NCBI RefSeq assembly: GCF_039529835.1
Contig: NZ_CP154262.1
Span: 1,612,001 to 1,676,000, forward strand
DNA: 64,000 bases
Direction of reading: 5' to 3'
Source of the DNA: Arthrobacter sp. TMP15
Lineage (GTDB): Bacteria; Actinomycetota; Actinomycetes; Actinomycetales; Micrococcaceae
Within the stretch, counting starts at the first letter, position 1. Every line of letters begins with the position of its first letter. Positions 18,814-28,306 of the stretch are shown one piece after another. The translations under genes and the position numbers were made by a program. Under the pieces are notes generated by a model that had not been told where the DNA came from, did no database searches, and worked only from the letters and a program-made list of their open reading frames with translations.

Positions 18814-18855
18814 TCCTAATCCTTCGAGCGGCATCAGGCCGCTGTATTGATGAAA

Positions 18856-18910
18856 ACAAAGTGTGGGATGAGTCACAAATAACTACTTTGTCTACTCTAG
18901 GACACTTTGT
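18856..18910. promoter_or_regulatory. Inverted ACAAAGTGT/ACACTTTGT pair between amidohydrolase and LysR genes
   Basis: ACAAAGTGT (18856-18864) and its exact reverse complement ACACTTTGT (18902-18910) flank a 37-base spacer that holds a third partial copy (CTTTGT near 18886). Spaced sites are characteristic of LysR-type regulators that bend DNA, so this is a candidate regulatory region for both genes. Confidence 0.5.
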
Positions 18911-18968
18911 GGCAGGATATGAGCTGATGAACGCCGAGAATACGCTGTACTGACTTCAAGGAAAGCTA

Positions 18969-19877
18969 ATGCTCAATATTGTGCACATCCGTACCCTGAC
19001 TGAAGTGGTGAGGCTGGGCTCGTTCACTGCGGCGGGAAATCGACTGGGCTATACAGCCTCGGCCGTCTCCCAGCAAATGGCATCTTTGGAACGTGAGACT
19101 GGTATTCAATTGTTCGTTAGAAGCGCGCGGAGTATCCAGCCCACACCAGCAGCCCAAGCTATGAGTTTGCACGGCGTGAAACTTATGCGTGAGGCAGAAC
19201 TGCTAATTGCCGCAGGAAATAGTGCCGGGGGCAGTCATGAAGCGACTTTACGGGTGGGCGCGTTTCCTTCAGCGGCCACGTTCATTGTTCCCATGCTGTT
19301 GGATTCGCAAGTTTGGCAGTCACGCGGTGTGGGCTTGTTGGTCACTATTGGTGAGCCAAGCGCTACCGTGCCTGGTTTACGTGCGGGCGGTGAACTGGAT
19401 GTTTGTCTCGTGTATCAGCTCGGGGAATCAGGTCTGGTCTTGCCGCAGGGGGTCACTAAGACGTGGCTGGGGGAGGACCCCTTTCAGATCATTGTGCCTG
19501 CGCGCTGGCGCATGGATTCAGCAGCAGTGGTTGGAGCGAATGACGTGGCGGGGATGCCATGGATTCTACATCTGCGCGGTTCTAGTGATTCAAGCGTCAT
19601 TGATTCCCTGTTGGCCAATGCAGGAATTCACCCACGTGTTGTCGCTTTCAGTGACGACTTTCAAGCCACTTTGAGATTAGTGGCAGCGGGGCATGGGATT
19701 GCCATGGTGCCGTCGCTGGCAATGCTGGAACGTCCGGCCGGGATCACGGTGATACAGGTGCCCCAAATTGCTTTGTCTCGACAGCTAATCGGCCTATCAG
19801 CAGAAGATGCTCCAGCCGACCTTGTGGCAGCTTTCTGGGAAGCAGTGGGTCAAAAATACCAGCCCAAAAATGCTTAG
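18969..19877 (+). CDS. LysR-family transcriptional regulator
   Basis: 302 aa. The N-terminal winged helix-turn-helix spans ~1-60 (IRTLTEVVRLGSFTAAGNRL, GYTASAVSQQMASLERETG, LFVRSARSIQPTPA). The effector domain (~90-300) has the usual two-lobed pattern. The start ATG 18969 has AAGGAAAG upstream. It is divergent from the amidohydrolase/ABC operon and the natural candidate for its control. Ligand unknown. Confidence 0.92.
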   Translation: MLNIVHIRTLTEVVRLGSFTAAGNRLGYTASAVSQQMASLERETGIQLFVRSARSIQPTPAAQAMSLHGVKLMREAELLIAAGNSAGGSHEATLRVGAFPSAATFIVPMLLDSQVWQSRGVGLLVTIGEPSATVPGLRAGGELDVCLVYQLGESGLVLPQGVTKTWLGEDPFQIIVPARWRMDSAAVVGANDVAGMPWILHLRGSSDSSVIDSLLANAGIHPRVVAFSDDFQATLRLVAAGHGIAMVPSLAMLERPAGITVIQVPQIALSRQLIGLSAEDAPADLVAAFWEAVGQKYQPKNA

Positions 19878-19933
19878 ACCCTAAAGTGCCTACATCCAGC
19901 GTAAAGCTCCACGCTCAACTGTGTCCTGGCCTA

Positions 19934-20296
19934 TCAGGTCTCTCGTGGAGATTCATCAGCTGGGTCAACGCGAGCCGCGTCTGCGTCGCTGCGGTCCATT
20001 TCGGCATGGAACTGATCCTGGGTTCCGCCCAAAGGACCCGCGTCGGGCTCACCATCGCTGCCAGAGTCTTCGTCTTGGAAGAAACTTGGATCGGGCGCCC
20101 CCAAACTCGGGTCGGCACCTAAGGCTTCGGCATCAGTTTGCTGCCCCAGAATAGTCGGGTCAGGCGAGCCTGGATTGGCAGTATTGCCAGCAGGTAGCTC
20201 CTCCTCCAGTGCTCGGGTGCTCTCCTGCGATCCAACTGATGCAGACCCGGGAGACTGGTTGTGGAGGGGATTCATGTTTTTCTTATCACTATTCAT
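19934..20296 (-). CDS. Small acidic, low-complexity hypothetical protein
   Basis: 120 aa rich in Asp, Glu, Gly, Pro and Ser, with no hydrophobic segment and no recognised domain; probably largely disordered. The start ATG 20296 has a clear GGAG eight bases upstream, which supports that it is real. It lies directly downstream of the YtxH-like gene (20363-20728) on the same strand. A role in cell-envelope or stress physiology can only be guessed from that neighbour. Confidence 0.65.
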   Translation of the reverse strand: MNSDKKNMNPLHNQSPGSASVGSQESTRALEEELPAGNTANPGSPDPTILGQQTDAEALGADPSLGAPDPSFFQDEDSGSDGEPDAGPLGGTQDQFHAEMDRSDADAARVDPADESPRET

Positions 20297-20362
20297 GAGG
20301 TTCTCCTTGCGTGCTGCTTAATTGATTTGCAAGTTCTGAAGGTCAGGAGCGTTCCGTGCGCA

Positions 20363-20728
20363 CTAGCGTGCCGGTCCTGACGGGAGGGCTCCGCCTTCAT
20401 CTGCCCAATCCTGCCCAACATCATTGTTCAAGGCGGGATCTGAATCCACATCCGAGAGGGCTGGTTGTTCGACTTCCGAAGAGTCTTTTTCGCGGGCAAC
20501 TCGGCGTCCCGATTCGGTTCCGGCCACTTTGCCCACGAGACGGGCGCCGAGATCCTTTGCCTGGTCCTTTACGGTGTCTTCCACCGTCGTGACAGTTTCC
20601 TGCACGATATCTGTTTCCCAGACACTCTTGGCATTCTTCTTTAGGCTCTCGTAGCCGCGGCGTCCCACTCGGGTGCCTACTACGTAGCCAACGGCCAGAC
20701 CTGCTAGGAAGGTCAATTTTGCTTTCAT
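20363..20728 (-). CDS. YtxH-like small envelope/stress protein
   Basis: 121 aa from ATG 20728 (GGAG seven bases upstream); an upstream ATG at 20755 lacks such a site. The N-terminus MKAKLTFLAGLAVGYVVGTR is a single membrane-anchoring segment with glycine zipper, followed by a basic stretch (GRRGYESLKK) and an amphipathic helical region (VQETVTTVEDTVKDQAKD), as in YtxH-type proteins. The C-terminal third is acidic and disordered. Function unknown; likely co-transcribed with the acidic protein downstream. Confidence 0.75.
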   Translation of the reverse strand: MKAKLTFLAGLAVGYVVGTRVGRRGYESLKKNAKSVWETDIVQETVTTVEDTVKDQAKDLGARLVGKVAGTESGRRVAREKDSSEVEQPALSDVDSDPALNNDVGQDWADEGGALPSGPAR

Positions 20729-20946
20729 GGAGTCTCCTTGTCCGAACGTTTTCATACTTCAAAAAGGTGTGCCTGCGGGGCCGCTGCGGCAGATGAAACC
20801 CGTTGGCATTGCGTTTGTGCCCCGAAGGAGAAGTGCTGTTTTTACTGTATCTACCCACGCACGGTTGCGAAAGCCCCCACGCTGACGGCGCTGACATGCC
20901 ACGCCATTCTCACTGCGCCTCACGAAAGCTGACAGTAGCCAGCGGG

Positions 20947-21696
20947 TCAGTCTTTTTCGTGGGCCAACGCCGAGAGTACATCTGCGTTCAGGAAGGAAAT
21001 CATGTCAAGTGGGATGCCAACAGGGCACACGGCCGTGCATTCGCCAATCTGTGTGCAGCCGCCTAATCCCTCAGCATCATGTTGATTAACCATGGCCAAT
21101 GCCCGTGACTGGCGCTCTGGCTGCCCCTGGGGAAGTATTCCCAAATGATTCGCTTTGGCACCTGTGAACAGCATTCCCGATCCGTTGGGGCATGCGGCGA
21201 TACAGGCACCGCAACCAATGCAGACAGCGGCGTCGAATGCCCTGTCGGCGTCGTTCTTGGACACCAGAGCCGCCGCAGCGTCAGGTGCAGATCCTGTGGG
21301 GGCGCTGATGAAGCCGCCTGCCTGAATGATTCTGTCCATGGCGCTTCGGTCCACGATGAGATCTCGCAGGATCGGGAAAGATTGTGAACGCCAAGGTTCG
21401 ACGTCGATCGTGTCGCCATCGTTGAAGTGGCGCATATACAGCTGACAGGTGGTGGTCAAGGCTTCGGGACCGTGGGCGATGCCGTTGATAACAAGACTAC
21501 ACATGCCGCAGATACCTTCGCGGCAGTCGTGGTCAAAGGCCACAGGGTCGTCCCCGGCAGTGGTGAGTTGATCATTAAGCACGTCGAGCATTTCCAAAAA
21601 AGACATATCGGCAGAGATACCATCCACGGCGTAGTTAACCATCTGGCCGGGGGCAGTATGGTCATGTTGACGCCAGATGCGTACCGTGATGTTCAT
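20947..21696 (-). CDS. sdhB: Succinate dehydrogenase/fumarate reductase iron-sulfur subunit
   Basis: 249 aa. [2Fe-2S] ligands are in [11 protein letters not shown] (Cys58, 63, 66) with Cys84; the ferredoxin clusters are [12 protein letters not shown] and [12 protein letters not shown], followed by GIPLDM. This is the electron-transfer subunit between flavoprotein and cytochrome b. AGGAG and a four-base overlap couple its start to the flavoprotein stop. The long form of the dicluster region resembles menaquinone-linked enzymes of the Wolinella/actinobacterial type. Confidence 0.95.
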   Translation of the reverse strand: MNITVRIWRQHDHTAPGQMVNYAVDGISADMSFLEMLDVLNDQLTTAGDDPVAFDHDCREGICGMCSLVINGIAHGPEALTTTCQLYMRHFNDGDTIDVEPWRSQSFPILRDLIVDRSAMDRIIQAGGFISAPTGSAPDAAAALVSKNDADRAFDAAVCIGCGACIAACPNGSGMLFTGAKANHLGILPQGQPERQSRALAMVNQHDAEGLGGCTQIGECTAVCPVGIPLDMISFLNADVLSALAHEKD

Positions 21697-23633
21697 TTGT
21701 AGCTCCTCTGGGCCAGCTCAACGTTGGAGTATTCTAAGATTTCCTTACGCAACCGCGGCGGGGAGTCCTCGTCCGTGAATTCCCACGCCGCAACATAGGT
21801 GAACGCACCATCATTGCGCAACGCTTCGCCGTCGGCCGTCTGGCTCTCAGTCCTAAAATGGCTGCCACAGGACTCTTCCCGGTGCAACGCATCAATGCAC
21901 ATGAGCTCGGCTAGCTCGAAGAAATCACCAACACGGCCGGCCCGTTCCAGTGTCTGGTTTAGTTCCTCGTTCACGCCAGTGACTTTAACATTTGTCCAAA
22001 ACTCGTGTTTGAGTGCACGGATCAGCTCAAGCCCCTGGGCAAGTCCCTGGGCGCTGCGCTCCATTCCACAATATTCCCAGAGAATGCTGCCTAGTTCCTT
22101 ATGGAATGAATCAACGCTCCGGTTGCCGTCGATGGCAAGGAAGTACTTCAGGCGAGTTCGGACCGTCTCAAGCGCTTTCACTGCCTCCGGGTGGGATGAA
22201 TCGAGGGCCGTGACAGGATTTCTGGCGAAATAGTCATTGATGGTGTTAGGCAGAATGAAGTAGCCGTCGGCCAAACCCTGCATTAGTGCGCTGGCACCGA
22301 GCCTATTAGCACCGTGGTCTGAGAAGTTCGCTTCGCCAATGACGAACAATCCGGGAATGGAGCTCTCCAGATCGTAGTCCACCCAGAGCCCACCCATGGT
22401 GTAATGCACCGCAGGATAGATCCGCATCGGCACCTGGTAGGGATCTTCATCGGTGATTTTTTGATACATGTCAAAAAGGTTGCCGTATTTTTCCTCGATG
22501 GCAGCCCGACCCAGCCGGGCTATTGCGTCGGCAAAATCCAGGTAGACTCCGCGTCCGCCCGGTCCCACCCCATGCCCGGCATCGCATTGACTCTTGGCTG
22601 CCCGGGAGGCCACATCCCGGGGAACGAGGTTGCCGAACGCGGGGTAGGCACGTTCGAGGTAGTAGTCCCGCTCGTTGAGTGGAATCTGCGCTGGGGACCG
22701 GGTATCACCAGCTTTCTTCGGAACCCAAATACGCCCGTCGTTGCGCAATGATTCGCTCATCAGCGTCAGTTTTGATTGATGCTCTCCACTGACAGGAATA
22801 CAGGTTGGATGGATTTGTGTGAAGCACGGGTTAGCGAACAGTGCGCCTTTGCGGTGCGCCCGCCAGGTGGCCGTTGTATTGCAGCCCATGGCATTCGTGG
22901 AGAGATAATAGACGTTGCCATAACCACCTGAGGCGAGAACGACGGCGTCGGCCAGGTGAGTCTCCAAGGCCCCGGAGACCAAATCCCGGACCACAACGCC
23001 CCTGGCCTTCCCATCGATGACGATGAGGTCAAGCATCTCGTGGCGTGTGTTGACTTCCACGGTGCCCGCAGCGACTTGGCGCTCAAGTGCTTGGTAAGCG
23101 CCCAACAACAATTGCTGGCCCGTCTGGCCGCGAGCGTAGAAAGTTCGAGAAACCTGCACGCCGCCAAAGGAGCGAGTGTCCAATAGTCCGCCGTAGTCCC
23201 GAGCGAACGGAACGCCCTGGGCAACGCACTGATCGATGATGGAAGAACTGACTTCCGCAAGGCGGTAGACGTTTGACTCCCGGGAACGGTAGTCCCCGCC
23301 CTTGACGGTGTCGTAAAACAGGCGGCGAACGCTGTCCCCGTCGTTGCGATAGTTTTTAGCTGCATTAATCCCACCCTGTGCGGCGATGCTGTGGGCGCGC
23401 CGAGGGCTGTCTTGATAGCAGAAACTCTTGACGTGATAACCGGCCTCCCCCAGAGTTGCCGCGGCCGAAGCGCCCGCCAATCCAGTACCGATCATGATGA
23501 CGGAGAGCTTGCGCCGGTTGGCAGGGTTGATCAGTTTGGCGCCAAAGCGACGAGACTCCCACTGATCGGCCAGAGGCCCCGCGGGAGTCTTGGTGTCTTG
23601 AATGGGTTCTCCGATTGTGAAAAACTGTTCCAT
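21693..23633 (-). CDS. sdhA: Succinate dehydrogenase/fumarate reductase flavoprotein subunit
   Basis: 646 aa from ATG 23633. [20 protein letters not shown] binds [21 protein letters not shown] holds the histidine that carries covalent FAD; the active site includes [11 protein letters not shown] and the [12 protein letters not shown] stretch. It oxidises succinate (or reduces fumarate). The start ATG overlaps the cytochrome-b stop in TGATG; an in-frame ATG at 23645 is an alternative. The three genes form a tight operon in the order cytochrome b, flavoprotein, iron-sulfur protein. Confidence 0.95.
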   Translation of the reverse strand: MEQFFTIGEPIQDTKTPAGPLADQWESRRFGAKLINPANRRKLSVIMIGTGLAGASAAATLGEAGYHVKSFCYQDSPRRAHSIAAQGGINAAKNYRNDGDSVRRLFYDTVKGGDYRSRESNVYRLAEVSSSIIDQCVAQGVPFARDYGGLLDTRSFGGVQVSRTFYARGQTGQQLLLGAYQALERQVAAGTVEVNTRHEMLDLIVIDGKARGVVVRDLVSGALETHLADAVVLASGGYGNVYYLSTNAMGCNTTATWRAHRKGALFANPCFTQIHPTCIPVSGEHQSKLTLMSESLRNDGRIWVPKKAGDTRSPAQIPLNERDYYLERAYPAFGNLVPRDVASRAAKSQCDAGHGVGPGGRGVYLDFADAIARLGRAAIEEKYGNLFDMYQKITDEDPYQVPMRIYPAVHYTMGGLWVDYDLESSIPGLFVIGEANFSDHGANRLGASALMQGLADGYFILPNTINDYFARNPVTALDSSHPEAVKALETVRTRLKYFLAIDGNRSVDSFHKELGSILWEYCGMERSAQGLAQGLELIRALKHEFWTNVKVTGVNEELNQTLERAGRVGDFFELAELMCIDALHREESCGSHFRTESQTADGEALRNDGAFTYVAAWEFTDEDSPPRLRKEILEYSNVELAQRSYK

Positions 23634-24373
23634 CAGTTCACCCATCCTGCAAAGATAGCCACTGGTGGAACTAAAAAGCCCACCAAGATCACCAGCGTAA
23701 TCATCATTGCCAACTGGTTGAGGAAACGGCGTCCGGATAACGATTTATTGGCACCAAGGGACGCGAACGCGCTCCAGATGCCGTGGCGCAAATGAAAACC
23801 AAGAGCTATCAGGGCTATCACGTAAGAACACAAAACCCACCAAATTGCGAAACCGTTAACCATTCTTTGGTAGGGGCTCGCCGAGGCCCCACCAGGAGCA
23901 ATGACATCAGCTGACAGGTGTAAAAGGTGGTAAATCACGAAGAGACCAATGACGACTCCGCCCCAACGCATCGTGAATGAGGCGTAACTTCGCTGGACAC
24001 CACGGCGGTTCTTGCGACTCTCGTATCTCCATCCGCCTTTGCCTGCTGTGGCGTGCCGGGAGCGGTGCCACAAGGTGAGGGCAGAGAAAATGTGGAGCAG
24101 GACACTTGCCAACAGAATTACGCGCAAGATCCACAACACTCCGGCATGGGGCAGAAGTGGCTCCCCGATCTCACGTAGGTAGCCCGCGTATCCATCGAAG
24201 CCCTGTTGACCCTCGAAAACCTTCAAGTTCCCGTACATGTGCGCCAGGAGGAACAGGATCATGATCAGCCCGGTGACGGCCATTGCCGCGTGGAGCAGCA
24301 CAGAGGATCGAGCCGCTGTGGAGCGCGCACTTCTTGATGGTGCACCGGTCACATTGTTCGTCTTCACCTGCAT
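23633..24373 (-). CDS. sdhC: Succinate dehydrogenase cytochrome b subunit (b558-type)
   Basis: 246 aa with about five hydrophobic segments (e.g. [52 protein letters not shown]) and several helix-borne histidines for heme. This is the single fused anchor of the menaquinone-type enzyme. The chosen start ATG 24373 (MQVKTNN) sits after GAGAG; an upstream ATG at 24451 would overlap the neighbouring oxidoreductase stop and add a non-membrane extension. First gene of the sdh operon. Confidence 0.88.
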   Translation of the reverse strand: MQVKTNNVTGAPSRSARSTAARSSVLLHAAMAVTGLIMILFLLAHMYGNLKVFEGQQGFDGYAGYLREIGEPLLPHAGVLWILRVILLASVLLHIFSALTLWHRSRHATAGKGGWRYESRKNRRGVQRSYASFTMRWGGVVIGLFVIYHLLHLSADVIAPGGASASPYQRMVNGFAIWWVLCSYVIALIALGFHLRHGIWSAFASLGANKSLSGRRFLNQLAMMITLVILVGFLVPPVAIFAGWVN

Positions 24374-24450
24374 AACAAAGCTCTCATGTGGACACCTTAG
24401 ATCGCGACCTGACAACACGCTAGAGCGCTGTACGAATCCGTAGGAGGGCA

Positions 24451-25722
24451 CTATTTGGTGGAGGCCTGGGCGTTCATAAGGATGGTCTCCAAAGAGACAT
24501 CAATATTGGCCAGCTGTTCGGTATCGACGGGTAGAGCCGAGCGAATAAGTGCCTTGATATGTTCCGTTTGATCCCAGATGTTTACGTTCATCCCGGCGAT
24601 TACGCGGTGCTCTTTGAGCCAAAAAACCATGAATTCCAAGGTTTCTTTATCTCCTCGGAAGAGAACTTCCTCGTAGCCGGCTGGTGCCATATAACCGCAG
24701 TACTCCATGCTTAGCCCGAACTGGTCGGTGAAAAAATAGGGTACCTCTGAATACTCCGCGTTTTGACCCAGCATGGACCGGGCCGCCACTGCTGGCTGGC
24801 TCAGCGCATTGAACCAGTGCTCGCTACGAATGTGTAGACCCAACAGCGGGTGAAAAGCGTTAGCAACGTCACCGGCGGCATATATGTCAGGGTCGGAGGT
24901 GCACAGGTGTTCATTGACCTTGATGCCGTTCTCCAACTCCAGACCGGCTGCCTGCGCCAGGGCAGTATTGGGCACGGCTCCGATCCCAGCAACAATGAGA
25001 TCAGCATCGATCACGGTTCCATCAGATAATTCCACGCCGGTGCCCTGGCGGGGATTATCTCCTGTGATACGTCTTACTTGGGTGTTGCAGCGTAGATCCA
25101 CTCCGTGGTCTGTATGCAAGGTGGCAAAGATCCCGGCTACCTCAGCTCCCAGGATGTGTTGGAGAGGAATTTCCCCGCGTTCTAGCAAAGTAACGTCTAA
25201 GCCGGCATCCCGTGCGGCGGCGGCAACTTCCAGCCCAATCCAACCAGCGCCTATGATGGCCACGCGGGAGCTCACTGAGAGTGCAAACTTCAGCTGCTGG
25301 CTGTCTTCAATACGACGGAGATAGTAAACCCGGTGTCTGTCACTGCCGGATATGGTCAGCGGGCGTGGGGACGCGCCCGTGGTCAGTAGCAGCTTGTCAT
25401 AGTAGACAGAGCCTCCCCGAGCGCAATCCACCCGGTGCGCTGACGTATCGATCCCAGTGGCCTTGGTACTACTTCGAAGTTCGATCTTGTTTTTTGTGTA
25501 CCAAGATTTGGAGTGGACGAAGATCTTTTCCCGCTCCACTGTGCCTTGTAGGAACCCTTTGGAAAGCGGTGGCCGTTCATAGGGGCGCTCTGGTTCTTCC
25601 CCGATGAGCACAATACGGCCAAGGAACCCTTCCGCACGCAGCGCCTCGGCGGCTTTTGCGCCCGCCATTCCAGCACCAACGATGACGAATGTCTCCTGGG
25701 TTGACATGCGTTCAGTATCCAT
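24451..25722 (-). CDS. FAD-dependent ferredoxin/rubredoxin reductase-like oxidoreductase
   Basis: 423 aa two-dinucleotide-domain flavoprotein. FVIVGAGMAGAKAAEAL near the N-terminus binds FAD, PYERPPLSKGFL is the conserved segment of ferredoxin reductases, VAIIGAGWIGLEVAAAA binds NAD(P)H, and IYAAGDVANAF closes the FAD site. It resembles the reductases that feed P450s, dioxygenases or rubredoxins. No ferredoxin gene is adjacent. The start ATG 25722 has TACGCT seven bases upstream and no SD. It is divergent from the YdeP-type molybdoenzyme, which may be its redox partner or merely a neighbour. Confidence 0.88.
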   Translation of the reverse strand: MDTERMSTQETFVIVGAGMAGAKAAEALRAEGFLGRIVLIGEEPERPYERPPLSKGFLQGTVEREKIFVHSKSWYTKNKIELRSSTKATGIDTSAHRVDCARGGSVYYDKLLLTTGASPRPLTISGSDRHRVYYLRRIEDSQQLKFALSVSSRVAIIGAGWIGLEVAAAARDAGLDVTLLERGEIPLQHILGAEVAGIFATLHTDHGVDLRCNTQVRRITGDNPRQGTGVELSDGTVIDADLIVAGIGAVPNTALAQAAGLELENGIKVNEHLCTSDPDIYAAGDVANAFHPLLGLHIRSEHWFNALSQPAVAARSMLGQNAEYSEVPYFFTDQFGLSMEYCGYMAPAGYEEVLFRGDKETLEFMVFWLKEHRVIAGMNVNIWDQTEHIKALIRSALPVDTEQLANIDVSLETILMNAQASTK

Positions 25723-25729
25723 AAAATTG

Positions 25730-25735
25730 AGCGTA
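25730..25735 (-). promoter_or_regulatory. -10 element of leaderless reductase gene
   Basis: On the minus strand TACGCT ends seven bases before ATG 25722, with no ribosome-binding site. No clear -35 hexamer is seen. Confidence 0.4.
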
Positions 25736-25963
25736 GCCCCACAGGCGGGTATCGGCTAGGGGCCTATGGCACCCGCTGTACAGCCAGGGTGCGCAGGTGT
25801 AGTCAACGCCAAATTGTGTTCACTGGTGAGGGCTCCGGGTAGAGAAAAGTGCGTTTTGCCTTGCAGCTCTCCCGAATAGCTGTTAGGCCTAGGGTAGGTG
25901 CGCGATGACCCCGGTGGCACACCTTTTCAATCACCGGCCGGGGTGGCTGAAGGGAAGTGCGGC

Positions 25964-28279
25964 ATGGCACGGAACAAATCTCCTCGCCTGGAAGAACCAA
26001 GCCAGGAAAATATTGAGGTTAGCAGCCCAAAGGAGTGGGCGGCTGGAGTACCAGGTGTCTTACATTCGATGGGGCCGGCACTTCGTGACATGGGTGTGGA
26101 GCGGAGCCGTAAAACGTTGCTGGCGATGAACCACAAGGACGGCTTTGACTGCATGAGTTGTGCCTGGCCTGACCCCGATCACCGTAAGACCTTCGAGTTC
26201 TGTGAGAACGGAGCTAAAGCCGTTACGTGGGAAGCCACACCCATCACCGTCAGTTCGGGCTTCTGGGCAGAGCATTCTGTCAGCGAACTTCGTCAGAAAT
26301 CTGAGTATTGGCTCGGCCAGCAGGGCCGACTTACCGAGCCGGTGTACAAGCCAGCGGGGGAGGACCACTACCGTCCTGTCAGCTGGGATGAGGCATTCAA
26401 GATCCTGGGGGAGAAGTTGAACAGCCTGGCGTCACCTGATCAGGCTGTTTTCTACACCAGTGGCCGCACCTCCAACGAGGCAGCATTTGCATACCAGCTC
26501 TTTGTACGCGCTTTCGGCACCAATAATCTGCCGGACTGCTCCAATATGTGCCATGAATCCACCGGTTGGGCTATGGGAGAAACTCTGGGGATCGGTAAAA
26601 GCACTATCTCCTACGACGACTTCGGTAAATCAGATCTCATCATTATCATGGGACAAAACCCTGGCACTAACCACCCCCGAATGCTCACCGCCCTGGAAGA
26701 GGCAAAAAATAACGGGGCCCAGATTGTTGCCGTCAATCCACTGCCTGAGGCAGGGCTGCGACGTTATAAAAATCCGCAAGAAGTTAAAGGCATCGTAGGA
26801 CGTGGCACTGATATTGCCGACCAGTTTATGCAGATACGCCTGGGCGGAGATATGGCCCTGCTGCAGGCTGTATCCAAACGGGTACTGGACGCCAAAGAAG
26901 CTAATCCGGGTACTGTCCTTGACCGAGAGTTCATCCAGGACCATTGCGAGGGGCTGGAGGAGCTAAAAACTCATCTGAACCAACTTGATGAACAGGCCGT
27001 CATGGAATCCACCGGGCTGACTTTGGCTGAGATTGATGAACTGGCAGGGCGTTATCTCAAAGCTGAACGAGTCATCATCACCTGGGCCATGGGTTTGACT
27101 CAACAGAAAAAGGGGGTCGCTGCCATCAAGGAGATCATCAACCTCCTGCTGCTGCGTGGCAACATCGGAAAACCCGGTGCCGGGGCCTCTCCTATCCGCG
27201 GACACAGCAACGTCCAAGGTGACCGAACCATGGGCATCTGGGAGCAGATGCCGCCAGCATTTCTAGATGCACTTGAAAAGGAGTTTGGCTTTGAGCCGCC
27301 TCGCGGACATGGAACTGACGCTGTGCAGACCATTGTGAAAATGCGCGACGGCGACATGAAAGTTTTCGTGGCGATGGGCGGGAACCTTGTGGCCGCAATT
27401 TCTGATACGCACGCTGCGGAGGCGGCTATGGAGAACTTGGAGATGAGCGTTCAGATTTCCACAAAATTAAATAGATCCCACACGGTTCTCGGTCAGGAGG
27501 CACTGATTCTGCCCACCATGGGCCGCACTGAAATTGACCGTCAGGCAAGCGGTGAACAATTCGTTTCAGTGGAGGACACAGTGTGTGCCGTCCATCCATC
27601 GTGGGGAAAGGTGGAGGCAGTGGCACCAAATCTACTCTCCGAGGTGGCAATCGTGTCCCGGCTGGCCCAGGCAACTTTGTCAGAGAAAGTAAAGGTGGAC
27701 TGGGCTGGTTTTGAGGGGAACTATGACCTGATCCGCGATCATATTTCGCGGGTGGTGGATGGCTGTGAGAACTACAACCAACGAATCCGGCAGGAGGGCG
27801 GGTTTGTCATGGCCAACGGCCCACGTGACTCTAGGACTTTTCACACTGCCACTGGTAGAGCCATGTTTACTGTGAATGATCTTGAACACGTGCAGTGCCC
27901 GCCGGGGCGCCTGATCTTGCAGACCATGCGCTCACACGACCAGTTCAACACCACTATCTACGGTCATGACGACCGCTACCGAGGGATCAAAAAAGGTCGT
28001 GAAGTGGTTTTTGTCAACCCGGCGGATCTCGCGACCCTGGGTCTTGCGGATGGCCAGTACGTTGATATTTACGGCGAATATGCAGACGACGTGGAACGTG
28101 TATTGCGCAACTACCGTGTGGTGGCCTATCCCAGTGCCATCGGTTGTGCAGCTGCATATTATCCGGAAGCTAACGTACTTGTTCCGCTGGAAGCGGTGGC
28201 CGAGGAGAGCAACACTCCCGTATCCAAACATCTGGTGGTCCGGCTCGAGCCAGCGGCCGCAGGCACCCCTGCCCACTAG
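25964..28279 (+). CDS. Molybdopterin oxidoreductase, FdhF/YdeP family
   Basis: 771 aa from ATG 25964 (GAAGGGAAG upstream). Early cysteines in FDCMSCAWPDP and EFCENGAKA may hold a cluster, then the molybdopterin domain (YTSGRTSNEAAFAYQLFVRA, SNMCHESTGWAMGETLG, IIIMGQNPGTNHPRM, GNIGKPGAGASPIRGHSNVQ) and the C-terminal MopB-binding domain (LILQTMRSHDQFNTTIYG). This matches the oxidoreductase-alpha branch typified by YdeP, not the selenocysteine formate dehydrogenases: SNMCHE lacks the FdhF Sec/Cys context. Substrate is not established for the branch; links to acid and formate metabolism are reported. No maturation or chaperone gene is adjacent. Cytoplasmic, no Tat signal. Confidence 0.88.
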   Translation: MARNKSPRLEEPSQENIEVSSPKEWAAGVPGVLHSMGPALRDMGVERSRKTLLAMNHKDGFDCMSCAWPDPDHRKTFEFCENGAKAVTWEATPITVSSGFWAEHSVSELRQKSEYWLGQQGRLTEPVYKPAGEDHYRPVSWDEAFKILGEKLNSLASPDQAVFYTSGRTSNEAAFAYQLFVRAFGTNNLPDCSNMCHESTGWAMGETLGIGKSTISYDDFGKSDLIIIMGQNPGTNHPRMLTALEEAKNNGAQIVAVNPLPEAGLRRYKNPQEVKGIVGRGTDIADQFMQIRLGGDMALLQAVSKRVLDAKEANPGTVLDREFIQDHCEGLEELKTHLNQLDEQAVMESTGLTLAEIDELAGRYLKAERVIITWAMGLTQQKKGVAAIKEIINLLLLRGNIGKPGAGASPIRGHSNVQGDRTMGIWEQMPPAFLDALEKEFGFEPPRGHGTDAVQTIVKMRDGDMKVFVAMGGNLVAAISDTHAAEAAMENLEMSVQISTKLNRSHTVLGQEALILPTMGRTEIDRQASGEQFVSVEDTVCAVHPSWGKVEAVAPNLLSEVAIVSRLAQATLSEKVKVDWAGFEGNYDLIRDHISRVVDGCENYNQRIRQEGGFVMANGPRDSRTFHTATGRAMFTVNDLEHVQCPPGRLILQTMRSHDQFNTTIYGHDDRYRGIKKGREVVFVNPADLATLGLADGQYVDIYGEYADDVERVLRNYRVVAYPSAIGCAAAYYPEANVLVPLEAVAEESNTPVSKHLVVRLEPAAAGTPAH

Positions 28280-28306
28280 GCAGCGCATGTTTAAGGGAGC
28301 TCCAGC

